A DNA stretch of 64,000 nucleotides from JAYFQF01 sp034927285 (lineage in GTDB: Bacteria; Bacillota; Peptococcia; DRI-13; UBA5745). Under the pieces are notes generated by a model, which ran no database searches, was not told the DNA's origin, and worked only from the letters and a program-made list of their open reading frames with translations. The stretch lies in assembly GCA_034927285.1 (NCBI GenBank), contig JAYFQF010000010.1:27862-91861 (forward strand). The letters run 5' to 3'. Position numbers and translations under genes: made by a program. This document shows positions 50,945-59,602 of the stretch, piece after piece. The stretch's first letter is position 1; each line of letters opens with the position of its first letter.

Positions 50945-52858
50945 TTATATATCCAGATCCTGAACCAGCAGGGCATTGTTCTGGATAAATTCTTTACGGG
51001 GCTCCACTTTGTCGCCCATCAGGATGGTAAAAATCTCGTCGGCGGTCACCGCGTCTTCCAGCTCCACCTTCAGCAGGGTGCGGTTATCCGGATCCATGGT
51101 GGTTTCCCAGAGCTGATGGGCGTTCATTTCGCCCAGGCCTTTGTAGCGCTGCGGTTTGTCATAAGCGCTTTCTTCCAGATCTTTAATAAAATTATTCATC
51201 TCCACGTCGCTGTAAAAATAATTGTCTTCCTTGCTCTTTTTCAGCTTAACCTTATATAAAGGCGGCTGGGCGATATAAATATAGCCGTTGTCGATCAAAG
51301 GCCGCATATACCGGTAAAAGAAGGTCAGCAGCAGGGTACGGATATGGGCACCGTCCACGTCCGCATCGGTCATGATGACGATTTTGTGGTAACGGGCCTT
51401 GGAAATCTCGAAATCGGCGCCGATTCCGCAACCGATGGCGGTGATCATGGCTTTGATTTCTTCATTGCCTAAAATCCGGTCCAGCCTGGCTTTTTCCACG
51501 TTTAAGATCTTTCCTCTCAAGGGAAGGATCGCCTGGGTTTTAGGATCCCTGCCGCCTTTGGCGGAACCGCCGGCGGAGTCTCCCTCTACGATATAAAGTT
51601 CGCAGATGGAAGGGTCCTTGGAAGTGCAGTCCGTCAGTTTGCCCGGCAGAGTAGTATTTTCCAAAGCGTTTTTCCGGCGGGTCAGCTCCCTGGCTTTCCG
51701 GGCGGCTTCCCTGGCCCGGGAGGCCATGACGGATTTTTCGATGATTTTTTTGGCCGGAACAGGATTTTCCTGGAGGAAGGTGCTGAGTTCTTCGGAAAGG
51801 ATATTATCTACAATCCCTTTGATCTCACTGTTGCCTAATTTGGTCTTGGTCTGTCCTTCAAACTGAGGATCCTCCACTTTAACGGAAAGTACGGCGGTCA
51901 TGCCCTCCCGGATATCCTCACCCTGGAGATTCCCGTCTTTTTCTTTTAAAATATTATTTTTGCGGGCATAATCGTTGATCACCCTGGTCAGGGCCGTCTT
52001 GAAGCCGATCTCATGGGTGCCGCCCTCGGTGGTATGGATATTATTAGTGAAGGAAACCAGGTTTTCATTATAACCGTCATGATACTGCAGGGCGATTTCC
52101 ACCTGGACCTTATCCTTTTCCCCCATCATATAGATGACTTTTTCGTGGAGGGGATCCTTATTTTTATTCAGGAATACCACGAAATCGGCGATTCCGCCTT
52201 CATAAACCAGGCGGTTTTCCCGGGGTTCTTCCCCCCGAAGGTCCCTTAAGGTGATCACCAGACCTTTATTCAGAAAGGCCAGCTCCCGCAGGCGGTAAAG
52301 CAGGATTTCATAATCGAAATCCGTGGTTTCGGTAAAAATTTCCGGGTCCGGTTTAAAGGTAGTGGTAGTGCCGGTGCCTTCGCAGGTTCCTACCTTGGCT
52401 ACCGGCGCCTGAGGATGGCCCCTTTTATAGCTTTGGACATAGCGAAAGCCGTCCCGGTGAACTTCAACATCCATCCATTCGGATAAGGCATTGACCACGG
52501 AAGCGCCTACGCCGTGAAGACCGCCGGACACCTTATAGCCCCCCTGGCCGAATTTGCCGCCGGCATGCAGCACCGTCAATACCACTTCCAGTGTGGATTT
52601 ATTGGCTTTGGGATGCTTATCCACGGGGATACCCCGGCCGTTGTCCACTACGGTGAGACTGCCGTCTTTGCCGAGAGTGACTTCGATGTGTGTGCAATAA
52701 CCGGCCATGGCTTCGTCGATACTGTTATCGACGATCTCATAGACCAGATGATGGAGTCCTCTGGGGCCGGTGCTCCCGATATACATGCCGGGACGTTTCC
52801 TGACCGCTTCCAGACCTTCCAAAATCTGAATCTGACTGGCGTTATATTCGTTAGCCAT
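50945..52858 (-). CDS. gyrB: DNA gyrase subunit B
   Basis: A 637-residue ATPase subunit. GLEAVRKRPGMYIGS opens the GHKL fold, VDNSIDEAMAG and VDNGRGIPVDKHPK bind ATP, GLHGVGASVVNALS is the lid region, and the TOPRIM part has LYIVEGDSAGGSAKGGRD and IMTDADVDGAHIRTLLLTFFYRY. ATG 52858 follows AAGGGGGAAG. Length fits the short Bacillota type. No RemB/DUF370 gene precedes it. Confidence 0.98.
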   Translation of the reverse strand: MANEYNASQIQILEGLEAVRKRPGMYIGSTGPRGLHHLVYEIVDNSIDEAMAGYCTHIEVTLGKDGSLTVVDNGRGIPVDKHPKANKSTLEVVLTVLHAGGKFGQGGYKVSGGLHGVGASVVNALSEWMDVEVHRDGFRYVQSYKRGHPQAPVAKVGTCEGTGTTTTFKPDPEIFTETTDFDYEILLYRLRELAFLNKGLVITLRDLRGEEPRENRLVYEGGIADFVVFLNKNKDPLHEKVIYMMGEKDKVQVEIALQYHDGYNENLVSFTNNIHTTEGGTHEIGFKTALTRVINDYARKNNILKEKDGNLQGEDIREGMTAVLSVKVEDPQFEGQTKTKLGNSEIKGIVDNILSEELSTFLQENPVPAKKIIEKSVMASRAREAARKARELTRRKNALENTTLPGKLTDCTSKDPSICELYIVEGDSAGGSAKGGRDPKTQAILPLRGKILNVEKARLDRILGNEEIKAMITAIGCGIGADFEISKARYHKIVIMTDADVDGAHIRTLLLTFFYRYMRPLIDNGYIYIAQPPLYKVKLKKSKEDNYFYSDVEMNNFIKDLEESAYDKPQRYKGLGEMNAHQLWETTMDPDNRTLLKVELEDAVTADEIFTILMGDKVEPRKEFIQNNALLVQDLDI

Positions 52859-52895
52859 ACGCTTCCCCCTTGGTTTTACTTTTTTTGGCAAGGTC

Positions 52896-52929
52896 AAAGA
52901 GGGGACCCTCGGTGTTTGATCCCCTCTTT
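52896..52929. terminator. Hairpin between recF and gyrB
   Basis: AAAGAGGGGA (52896-52905) pairs perfectly with TCCCCTCTTT (52920-52929). No T-run follows on the minus strand, so it may be a processing or stalling hairpin instead of a true terminator. Confidence 0.55.
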
Positions 52930-53078
52930 GGCAATGAAAAATTCTTTTAAATTGTCATATACCCCCATGACGCGACCATTGCCTTTTCACTTAGGAATAA
53001 CTATTTTTATACACTTTTATTTTAGCCTTTTTTCAGATATTTTGCAAGGCCTATCTGTGGGAGTATAAAAAAATAGCC

Positions 53079-54227
53079 TTAATTCTTTTCAATTTTGCCT
53101 CCAATCACCAAAAAGCTTCGACTTTGTCTTTTTTCTCTACCAGAAAAGTTTGCAGGCTCTGTGGAGGTAATAAAGCATTGTATGGCTTTTTCCTGAATAA
53201 AGGTTAAAAGTTGATTTTGACGGTTCTCATCAAGCTCGGATAAAACGTCATCCAGCAATAAAACCGGATATTCTCCCGATTCGCCGCGAAAAAATTCCAA
53301 TTCCGCTAATTTAAGAGCCAGCACCGCGGTACGCTGCTGCCCCTGGGAACCAAACTGCTTCAGGTTGATTCCGTTCAGCAAAATTTCCAGATCATCCCGG
53401 TGAGGACCCCACTGGGTAATGCCAAAGCGCAGATCCTCCTCCAGGGCCCCTTCCCGGGCCTGCCAGAGATACTCGGCGATTTTTCCGGTTTTCCGGCAAT
53501 CGCTTTCTTCCAGCCGCCGGCTTTTATTGAAAATATAGTGAAGCTCGATATTTTCCTGGCCGGCGGTGAGCCTTCTCTGGGTCAGCCTGGTCAAAGGATT
53601 CAGTTTTTCCATAACGGAAAGCCTTTTTTCGATCAACCGGGCGCCGCAATCCACCAACTGTCTGTCCCAAAGCTCCAGCTGAGCGTTTTTTTCCGCCGGC
53701 CCGCCGCGGTACCCCGGGAATTTTTTCAGTAAGGCGTTACGCTGGGCTAAAAGACGTTTATATTTATTCAGGTCCCGGACATAGGAAAGGCTGATCTGAG
53801 AAATATCGTAATCCAAAAAACTGCGTCTTTCCTGGGGAGCGCCTTTGATAATGCTGATGCTGTCCGGTGAAAAAAGTACGGAAGTAAACAAGCCGCTTAA
53901 TTCTTCGGTCTTGGTCAGGCGGAGGCCGCCGGCAAAAAAGCTTTTGGCAGGCTTTTCATTTTTTTTATAGGAGGCCTGCAGCCGGGCGCCGCCTCTGCGA
54001 TTTTCGATCCCGGCGCTGATCCGGAATTCTTCTTTCCCCCAAAGGATCAGCTGCTCGTCCCTGACCGGCCGGTAAGCCTTGCCGATGGAAAGGTAATAGA
54101 TCGCCTCGATTAAATTGGTTTTGCCCTGGCCATTGGCTCCGTAAAAGAGATTAATGCCAGGGCAAAATTCGGCGTTCATGTTTAAATAATTCCGGTAGTC
54201 CTTCAACTCCAGAGAGGTGATCTGCAT
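53079..54227 (-). CDS. recF: DNA replication and repair protein RecF
   Basis: A 382-residue SMC-like ATPase that helps load RecA at gaps. LELKDYRNYLNMNAEFCPGINLFYGANGQGKTNLIEAIYYL gives Walker A, FGSQGQQRTAVLALKLAEL the signature and VLLLDDVLSELDENRQ Walker B. It follows dnaN by only 29 bases; the S4-domain gene (yaaA) found there in most Bacillota is missing. The promoter of the next unit may lie in 52930-53078, which is AT-rich and holds no gene. Confidence 0.97.
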   Translation of the reverse strand: MQITSLELKDYRNYLNMNAEFCPGINLFYGANGQGKTNLIEAIYYLSIGKAYRPVRDEQLILWGKEEFRISAGIENRRGGARLQASYKKNEKPAKSFFAGGLRLTKTEELSGLFTSVLFSPDSISIIKGAPQERRSFLDYDISQISLSYVRDLNKYKRLLAQRNALLKKFPGYRGGPAEKNAQLELWDRQLVDCGARLIEKRLSVMEKLNPLTRLTQRRLTAGQENIELHYIFNKSRRLEESDCRKTGKIAEYLWQAREGALEEDLRFGITQWGPHRDDLEILLNGINLKQFGSQGQQRTAVLALKLAELEFFRGESGEYPVLLLDDVLSELDENRQNQLLTFIQEKAIQCFITSTEPANFSGREKRQSRSFLVIGGKIEKN

Positions 54228-54256
54228 AGAAATCCGCCGATCTTCGTTTTTTATGC

Positions 54257-55357
54257 TTATACGCGGACGGGAAGCACCAGATAAAGGAAATCCTGATTTT
54301 CCGGGATTTTGATAATACCGGCGCTTAACGGCCCGGAAAAACTGATATTTACCTTTTCCGTATCCAGAACCTTGAAAACGTCGGCAAGATATTTTGCGTT
54401 AAAGGAGATTTTCATATCCTCGCCGGTTTGTTCTACGGGAAGTTCCTCTTTACCGAAGCCGATTTCGGAACGGGAATGGATCGTCATGGAAAGATCCTTG
54501 ATTTCCAGGTGGATGGTATTGCTGGTGTCGCTGGAAATAGCAAAAAGGGAAATGCGTTCCACGGAATCCTGGACGGCCTTGGCCTCGGCCTGTATCTCGG
54601 TTTTAAATTGGCTGGGGATGACCTGCCGGTAGTTGGGAAACTGTCCTTCCAGCATACGACAATTGATTTTGATATTTTCAAAAGTAAAATAAACAATGTT
54701 TTTATCTACCTGTACCTGGCAGTCTTCGTCCTGGATCAGCCGGGCGATTTCCATGGCGGTACGGGCCGGAAAAATGAAGGAACCTTTTTTGTCGTCGCCG
54801 TCGATTTTGATTTCTCCCTGCGAAACAGAAAGCCGGTGAGTATCGGTACCCACCATGCGGAGGGTTTTTCCTTCAATTTCCCAGAGCAGGCCGGTAAAAA
54901 CGGCTTTAAGTTCGTCGGTGCTGGCGGCAAAGGAGGTTTGGCGGACCATGCGTTTTAAATTTTCGGAAGAAACGGCAAAGTCCAGACCGCCTTTGAACAG
55001 AGGAAGGGTGGGGAAATCCTCCGCGGCCATGGTTTTTAAAGTGAAGTAGGAGCGTTCATATTTGATGGTCATTTCTCCGGGATCGGAAAGATCCAGGGTA
55101 ATCGGAGTGTCCGGCAGTCTTCTGACGATATCGCCAAAGTATCTGGCAGGGATCACCGCGGTTCCCTCTCGGCTGACCTGAACGGGAATAACGCACTGGA
55201 TGCCCATATCCAGGCTGGCGCCGGTGAAATGCAAAGAATTGTCTTTTGCTTCCAATTTGATGCAGGAATAGACGGGAATAATGCTTTTGGGATTAATCGC
55301 TTTGGAGACCGCATTAATACCGGCCAGCAGGTTTTCTTTGGAAGTGGTGATCAGCAT
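54257..55357 (-). CDS. dnaN: DNA polymerase III beta subunit (sliding clamp)
   Basis: A 366-residue clamp with three repeated domains. MLITTSKENLLAGINAVSKAI starts it; FTGLLWEIEGKTLRMVGTDTHRLS is the middle-domain hallmark, and the end is the MPV/LPVRV pocket strand. ATG 55357 is chosen because AAGGAGG lies six bases upstream, whereas ATG 55363 touches that site. Its leader contains the dnaA-dnaN DnaA boxes. Confidence 0.97.
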   Translation of the reverse strand: MLITTSKENLLAGINAVSKAINPKSIIPVYSCIKLEAKDNSLHFTGASLDMGIQCVIPVQVSREGTAVIPARYFGDIVRRLPDTPITLDLSDPGEMTIKYERSYFTLKTMAAEDFPTLPLFKGGLDFAVSSENLKRMVRQTSFAASTDELKAVFTGLLWEIEGKTLRMVGTDTHRLSVSQGEIKIDGDDKKGSFIFPARTAMEIARLIQDEDCQVQVDKNIVYFTFENIKINCRMLEGQFPNYRQVIPSQFKTEIQAEAKAVQDSVERISLFAISSDTSNTIHLEIKDLSMTIHSRSEIGFGKEELPVEQTGEDMKISFNAKYLADVFKVLDTEKVNISFSGPLSAGIIKIPENQDFLYLVLPVRV

Positions 55358-55381
55358 AGACATCCTCCTTATTTGTTTAAA

Positions 55382-55581
55382 AAGAGTATACGTATTAATA
55401 GATCCTGTGGATATGTGGATAAGCGTGGAAAAGCCTGCTTGATCCTGATTAATTTGAGGGCAGAAAGCTGTGGACGAAAAATTAATTTATGCACAGTGCC
55501 CACAGTTTGGAATTTTGTCCCTAGCTTGTCCACAGCAATTCACAAGTTATCCAGAGAGTTGTCTACAAAAAGGATTCGCCG
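55382..55581. other. oriC: oriC: DnaA-box cluster between dnaA and dnaN
   Basis: Boxes seen: TGTGGATAT (55406-55414), the perfect TGTGGATAA (55414-55422), TGTGGACGA (55469-55477), TTATGCACA (55487-55495), TTGTCCACA (55526-55534), TTATCCAGA (55547-55555) and TTGTCTACA (55559-55567). Short AT-rich runs near 55385-55400 and 55478-55490 could be the unwinding element. A further near-box, TTATCAACA, lies upstream of dnaA, so the origin may be bipartite. Confidence 0.88.
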
Positions 55582-56604
55582 TTACTTTTTCAGATCCTCC
55601 ATAATTCTGGTAATCATCAGGGAAATCTGAGGGTCAGTTCGGATGCTTTTGGCGATCTCTTTGTGGGCGTGTATCACGGTGCTGTGATCCCGGCCGCCGA
55701 ATTTTGAACCGATTTTCGGCAAAGAAGTGTCGGTCATTTCCCGGCAAAGATACATGGCGATCTGCCTTGGGACGGTAATATCCCGGGAACGGCGCTGAGA
55801 GAGCAAATCCTCCACCCGGATATTGAAGGCGTTGGCCACCTTTTCCTGAATCAGCTCTACGGTAATGATTTTCTTATCTTCATCTCTGAGGATTGGTTTC
55901 AGGGCTTCGATGCAGATATCGTAGGTGATATCGATGTTATTTAAAACAGAAAAAGCAATGACACGATTTAAAGCGCCTTCCAGCTCCCGGACATTGGTGG
56001 TGACCCGGTCGGCAATGTAAAGAAGGCACTCCGAAGGGATGAGGATGTTTTCATTTTCCGATTTATTCCGCAGAATAGCGATACGGGTTTCCAGGTCCGG
56101 CGGGGCGATATTGGTGGTGAGGCCCCAGCTGAAGCGGGTGCGGAGCCGTTCTTCCAGGGGCTGGATTTCCATGGGATGGCGGTCGCTGGTCAAAACGATC
56201 TGCTTCTCGCTTTCATATAAGCTGTTAAAGGTATGATGAAATTCTTCCAGGGTACTTTCCTTGCCGGCCAGAAACTGGATATCGTCAACCAGCAGCACGT
56301 CTACCTTGCGGTATTTGTTCTTAAAGCTGGCCGCCTTATCATTGCGAATTGCGTTAATAAAATCGTCGGTAAAGGTTTCGGATGAAACGTATGTTACCTT
56401 GCATTCGGGGTTTCTTTGAATTGCCATGTGTCCAATGGCCTGCATCAGGTGGGTTTTTCCTAAACCGGCGGAACCGTAAATAAATAAAGGATTATATCTG
56501 GTGCCGATTTCTTCGGCGGCCCCCCGGGCAGCCGCATGGGAAAACCGGTTGCTGTGGCCGACAATAAAAGTATCAAAGGTATATTTAGGATTTAAGTTTG
56601 CCAC
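55582..56604 (-). CDS. dnaA: Replication initiator DnaA lacking domains I and II
   Basis: A 340-residue DnaA. It starts MANLNPKYTFDTF, the first strand of the AAA+ domain, whereas usual DnaA carries about 100 more residues before that point. Walker A GSAGLGKT is at 44-51, Walker B VLLVDDIQF at 103-111, arginine-finger region RLRTRFSWG near 153. Domain IV binds DNA through CREMTDTSLPKIGSKFGGRDHSTVIHA near 288-314. GTG 56604 has TTGGAGG eight bases upstream and its own promoter starts transcription near 56645, so a longer product is excluded by the sequence given. It must recruit helicase without domain I. Confidence 0.93.
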   Translation of the reverse strand: MANLNPKYTFDTFIVGHSNRFSHAAARGAAEEIGTRYNPLFIYGSAGLGKTHLMQAIGHMAIQRNPECKVTYVSSETFTDDFINAIRNDKAASFKNKYRKVDVLLVDDIQFLAGKESTLEEFHHTFNSLYESEKQIVLTSDRHPMEIQPLEERLRTRFSWGLTTNIAPPDLETRIAILRNKSENENILIPSECLLYIADRVTTNVRELEGALNRVIAFSVLNNIDITYDICIEALKPILRDEDKKIITVELIQEKVANAFNIRVEDLLSQRRSRDITVPRQIAMYLCREMTDTSLPKIGSKFGGRDHSTVIHAHKEIAKSIRTDPQISLMITRIMEDLKK

Positions 56605-56651
56605 AGAGCATTCCTCCAAAAACTATTGTCAGGTCTTGTAGTCTAACGTTC

Positions 56652-56682
56652 ATTTTATCATGGGGCCAAAAGGTTATCAACA
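56652..56682 (-). promoter_or_regulatory. dnaA promoter overlapping a DnaA box
   Basis: On the minus strand TTGATA (56675-56680), 17 bases, TAAAAT (56652-56657). The near-consensus box TTATCAACA (56674-56682, plus strand) covers the -35, a set-up for self-repression. The RNA leader is only about 40 bases. Confidence 0.78.
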
Positions 56683-56740
56683 AGTTCCACAGATTTACGC
56701 CGGTAATTTACAAATTTAAAGAGCTTTTAAAGGATTTTCC

Positions 56741-56769
56741 TTGACAGGCGTAATCTGATATTTTATAAT
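56741..56769 (+). promoter_or_regulatory. Consensus sigma-A promoter of rpmH
   Basis: TTGACA (56741-56746), 17 bases, TATAAT (56764-56769): a perfect match, fitting strong ribosomal protein expression. Confidence 0.92.
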
Positions 56770-56826
56770 TCATCTGTATCTCTACTTGATTTAGAGTGCA
56801 TAAGTATGCCAAAGGGGGGGATAGAC

Positions 56827-56961
56827 TTGAAGATGACGTATCAGCCGAAAAATCGTCGGCATAAACGAGTCCATGGTTTCTTAAGCCGGATGAACAGTCA
56901 GGGCGGCCGGGCAGTCATTAAACGCAGACGGATGAAAGGCAGAAAGAAACTTACCGTATAG
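56827..56961 (+). CDS. rpmH: 50S ribosomal protein L34
   Basis: A 44-residue protein, MKMTYQPKNRRHKRVHGFL with the C-terminal RRMKGRKKLTV, the standard L34. TTG 56827 is chosen over the ATG two codons later because the family begins MKxTYQPK and GGGGGG lies seven or so bases upstream. It is the first gene of the rightward origin operon. Confidence 0.97.
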   Translation: MKMTYQPKNRRHKRVHGFLSRMNSQGGRAVIKRRRMKGRKKLTV

Positions 56962-57003
56962 GGCCACTGTTGTGGCCTTTATTTTGTATTGGGGTGTTTA
57001 TTT

Positions 57004-57348
57004 TTGCTGAAAAAGGAATACCGTCTCAAAAAAAACAAGGAATTCAGGCAGATTTACGCCGGGGGACGCTCGGCGGCGGCAGGTACGGTCGTTTTATATA
57101 TGATGCAGAAAAACGACGGAGCCCTGCCCAAAGTAGGTTTTTCCGTATCAAAAAAAGTTGGCAATTCGGTGGTCAGGAATACTTGCCGCCGGCGGCTGCG
57201 GGAAGCGGTCCGTCCTTTACTCAGGGATATGCAGCCGGGGACGCGTTATATATTTATCGGACGTAACGCCTTGGTCCATGCCGACTTTTCGAGGATCCAA
57301 AAAGATGTCGCCAAAGTGCTGAAACGTCTGGAATGCCGGGAGAAATAA
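57004..57348 (+). CDS. rnpA: Ribonuclease P protein component
   Basis: A 114-residue basic protein that helps RNase P RNA mature tRNA 5' ends. LKKEYRLKKNKEFRQIYAGGRS and the RNR-like motif VGNSVVRNTCRRRLREAVR are seen. TTG 57004 gives the family start MLKKEYRL with GGGGTG upstream; TTG 56989 would add five residues. It lies 42 bases after rpmH. Confidence 0.95.
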   Translation: MLKKEYRLKKNKEFRQIYAGGRSAAAGTVVLYMMQKNDGALPKVGFSVSKKVGNSVVRNTCRRRLREAVRPLLRDMQPGTRYIFIGRNALVHADFSRIQKDVAKVLKRLECREK

Positions 57349-57352
57349 GCGG

Positions 57353-57598
57353 ATGAAGTGGCTTTTATTAAAAATAATCGTTTTTTATCAGAAGTTTATT
57401 TCTCCTCTGAAACCCCGGTCCTCCTGCCGTTTTTCTCCTACCTGTTCGGAATACGCCAGGGTGGCTATCCAGCGTTTCGGTGCGTTAAAAGGCGGATATC
57501 TGGCTGTCCGCAGAATCCTCAAGTGCCATCCCTTCAACCCGGGAGGGTGGGACCCAGTCCCTCAGGAAGATGAATGGAAGTGTTTCTTAAAAAGATGA
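57353..57598 (+). CDS. yidD: Membrane protein insertion efficiency factor YidD
   Basis: An 81-residue protein with the family pattern YQKFISPLKPRSSCRFSPTCSEYARVAIQRFGALKGGYLAVRRILKCHPFNPGGWDPVP. Its three cysteines and N-terminal amphipathic helix are typical. It helps YidC insert proteins and lies between rnpA and yidC as in most bacteria. Confidence 0.96.
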   Translation: MKWLLLKIIVFYQKFISPLKPRSSCRFSPTCSEYARVAIQRFGALKGGYLAVRRILKCHPFNPGGWDPVPQEDEWKCFLKR

Positions 57599-57638
57599 GG
57601 AGGTGAACTGCCGCGGCCGGTCCGTGGGCAGGAGTAAT

Positions 57639-58499
57639 TTGTGGAGTGCCTTAGTTAATCTGATGTCTAAATTTTTAACTTTTTTTTATAACCTGACGGT
57701 CAACATGGGGTTTCCCAGCTATGGCTGGGCGATTATCCTTTTTACGGTAGTGGTCCGTTTATTGCTTTTTCCCTTGAACTTAAAGCAAGCCAAAGCCATG
57801 AAGGTCCAGCAGATCCTGCAGCCCAGAGTAACCCAGCTGCAGCAGCAATATAAAAACAGCCCGGAAATATTGAACCGGGAGATGATGGCCTTATATAAAA
57901 AATATAAAGCCAATCCCATGTCCGGCTGTCTGCCTTTACTGATCCAGATGCCGATCTTGTTTGCTTTGTTTAATTGTTTGCGGGAGTATCAGTTCGACCA
58001 GGTCGGCACCTCCTTCTTTTGGCTGCCCAATATGAATAACCCGGATCCCACCTGGATTCTGCCTATTTTGGTAGCGGGCTCTTCTTATTTGCAGTCCAAG
58101 GTTTCTATGGCGGCTCAGCCGCCCCAAGCCGGTCAGATGCAGTCTATGCAGGTGACCATGCTTTACGTCATGCCCCTTATGCTGGGTTTCATGACCAGAA
58201 ATTTTTCAGCCGGTCTGGCCTTATATTGGACGGCATATAACAGCATGGGCTTTTTAATGCAGATCGTCACCAATTATATTGTGAAGAACAGCCACGAGGA
58301 TATAAAAAAGGAAATTGAGGACGACCAGCTCCGGGAAGAGCTGGAACGGGCAGAACGGGCCAAAGTCAAGGCTAAGGCCAAGGCTGAAGGAAAAGCCAGG
58401 CGGGAAGCCCAGCCCCGGACTCAGCCGAAGAAAAATAATAAGAAGCAAGGCCCTGAAGACGACCGGGGTAAACCTCTGGATTTTGATGACTTTGAGTGA
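57639..58499 (+). CDS. yidC: Membrane protein insertase YidC/OxaA
   Basis: About 286 residues with five helices: a first near 10-20, FPSYGWAIILFTVVVRLLLFPLNLKQ, MPILFALFNCLREY, an IL-rich helix near 125 and the last, YWTAYNSMGFLMQIVTNYI. The Arg in VVRLLLFP is the conserved groove residue. The tail is basic and Lys/Ala-rich. TTG 57639 is chosen for CAGGAG just upstream and its fit to short clostridial YidC; GTG 57603 and ATG 57663 are alternatives. No lipobox. Confidence 0.92.
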   Translation: MWSALVNLMSKFLTFFYNLTVNMGFPSYGWAIILFTVVVRLLLFPLNLKQAKAMKVQQILQPRVTQLQQQYKNSPEILNREMMALYKKYKANPMSGCLPLLIQMPILFALFNCLREYQFDQVGTSFFWLPNMNNPDPTWILPILVAGSSYLQSKVSMAAQPPQAGQMQSMQVTMLYVMPLMLGFMTRNFSAGLALYWTAYNSMGFLMQIVTNYIVKNSHEDIKKEIEDDQLREELERAERAKVKAKAKAEGKARREAQPRTQPKKNNKKQGPEDDRGKPLDFDDFE

Positions 58500-58528
58500 T
58501 GCAAAAGAGTCAGAGAGGAGAGGGATAT

Positions 58529-59533
58529 ATGCATTCCGTAGAGAAATCAGCAAAGACTCTCGACGAGGCGGTCCGGCTTGCTCTTTATGAGCTGGATTGC
58601 AGTGAAGAGCAGGTAAATATCGAAGTTCTGGAAGAACCGGGAAAGCGTTTATTCGGTTTTCTCGGCGCCAAGGAAGCCCGGGTAAGGGTGACCAAAAAAG
58701 AAGCCGCCGGCCGGGAGCCCGCCGCAAATGCCGGGACGGCCGGAGAAAAGGAGGAATTTTCTCCGAAAAATGTTGGGGAAGCCGCCGCTGACCTTGAGGA
58801 AAGTCCGGCGGAAGAAGAACTGCTGAACCGGGATAAAACCGCCAGATTCTTAAAAGAAGCTACGGGTTTTATGGGAATTGAGGCCCGCGTCCAAAGAAAA
58901 GAAGACGACGAGTCCATCCGCTACGAATTATCCGGCCCCCATATGGGATCCATTATCGGCCGCCGGGGAGATACCCTGGACGCCTTGCAATATTTGGCGA
59001 ATATTATCGCAAATAAGGGAAAAGAGGAATCCCGGAAAAGGATTTTATTGGATGCCGAGGATTATCGGAGACGCAGGGAAGAAACCTTGATCCGTCTGGC
59101 CCAGCGCTTGGCGGGCCGGGTAAAACGAACCGGACGCAAGGTGGTGCTGGAACCCATGAGCCCTATGGAACGGCGCGTAATCCATACGGCGTTGCAGGAT
59201 GATCCTGAAGTCAAAACCTTAAGCGAAGGGGAAGAGCCTTACCGCCGCCTGGTGATTTCCCCCACAGAGGGAGAAGGATCCCGGGGTTATGGCCGCCGCC
59301 GTGGCTACGACCATGGCAACAGCGGTTATAATGCCAAAAACAGCCGCGGCAAAAGCGACTGGCGGGAAGGGGATCAAAAACGCTACGGCGAAGGCTATGT
59401 CCATGTAAACGGCGGCAGCCGGCCTGTGCGCCGCAGTTTCAGCGATTGGGAAGAGGAAAAGGATTCCCGCGGCAAAACCGCTGAAGGCGCGGAAGGTTAT
59501 GGACAGGACAGCGCCGCCCAGGATCAGCAGTAA
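58529..59533 (+). CDS. jag: RNA-binding protein Jag (KhpB), with long Gly/Arg/Tyr-rich tail
   Basis: A 334-residue protein. Jag-N at 1-52 (SAKTLDEAVRLALYELDCSEEQVNIEVLEEPGKRLFGFLG), an acidic linker, a KH domain near 125-200 (GSIIGRRGDTLDALQYLANII) and R3H at about 205-255 (LEPMSPMERRVIHTALQDDPEVKTLSEGEEPYRRLVI). About 75 residues rich in Gly, Arg, Tyr, Ser and Asp follow, which is longer than usual. ATG 58529 has GGAGAGGG upstream. Confidence 0.93.
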   Translation: MHSVEKSAKTLDEAVRLALYELDCSEEQVNIEVLEEPGKRLFGFLGAKEARVRVTKKEAAGREPAANAGTAGEKEEFSPKNVGEAAADLEESPAEEELLNRDKTARFLKEATGFMGIEARVQRKEDDESIRYELSGPHMGSIIGRRGDTLDALQYLANIIANKGKEESRKRILLDAEDYRRRREETLIRLAQRLAGRVKRTGRKVVLEPMSPMERRVIHTALQDDPEVKTLSEGEEPYRRLVISPTEGEGSRGYGRRRGYDHGNSGYNAKNSRGKSDWREGDQKRYGEGYVHVNGGSRPVRRSFSDWEEEKDSRGKTAEGAEGYGQDSAAQDQQ

Positions 59534-59556
59534 GGAAATTTTATAGAAGCGAAAAA

Positions 59557-59585
59557 AGGGGCGGAGGATCATCCGCCCTTATTTA
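59557..59585 (+). terminator. Terminator after jag
   Basis: GGGCGGA (59559-59565) pairs with TCCGCCC (59572-59578), then TTATTT. It may lower, not stop, expression of mnmE, which starts 18 bases on. Confidence 0.7.
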
Positions 59586-59602
59586 TGTGAAGGAAAGCGT
59601 TT

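Noticed and set aside
56605..56826. Frameshifted or separate DnaA domain I upstream of dnaA
   Set aside because: All minus-strand frames are short; promoter and leader occupy the space.
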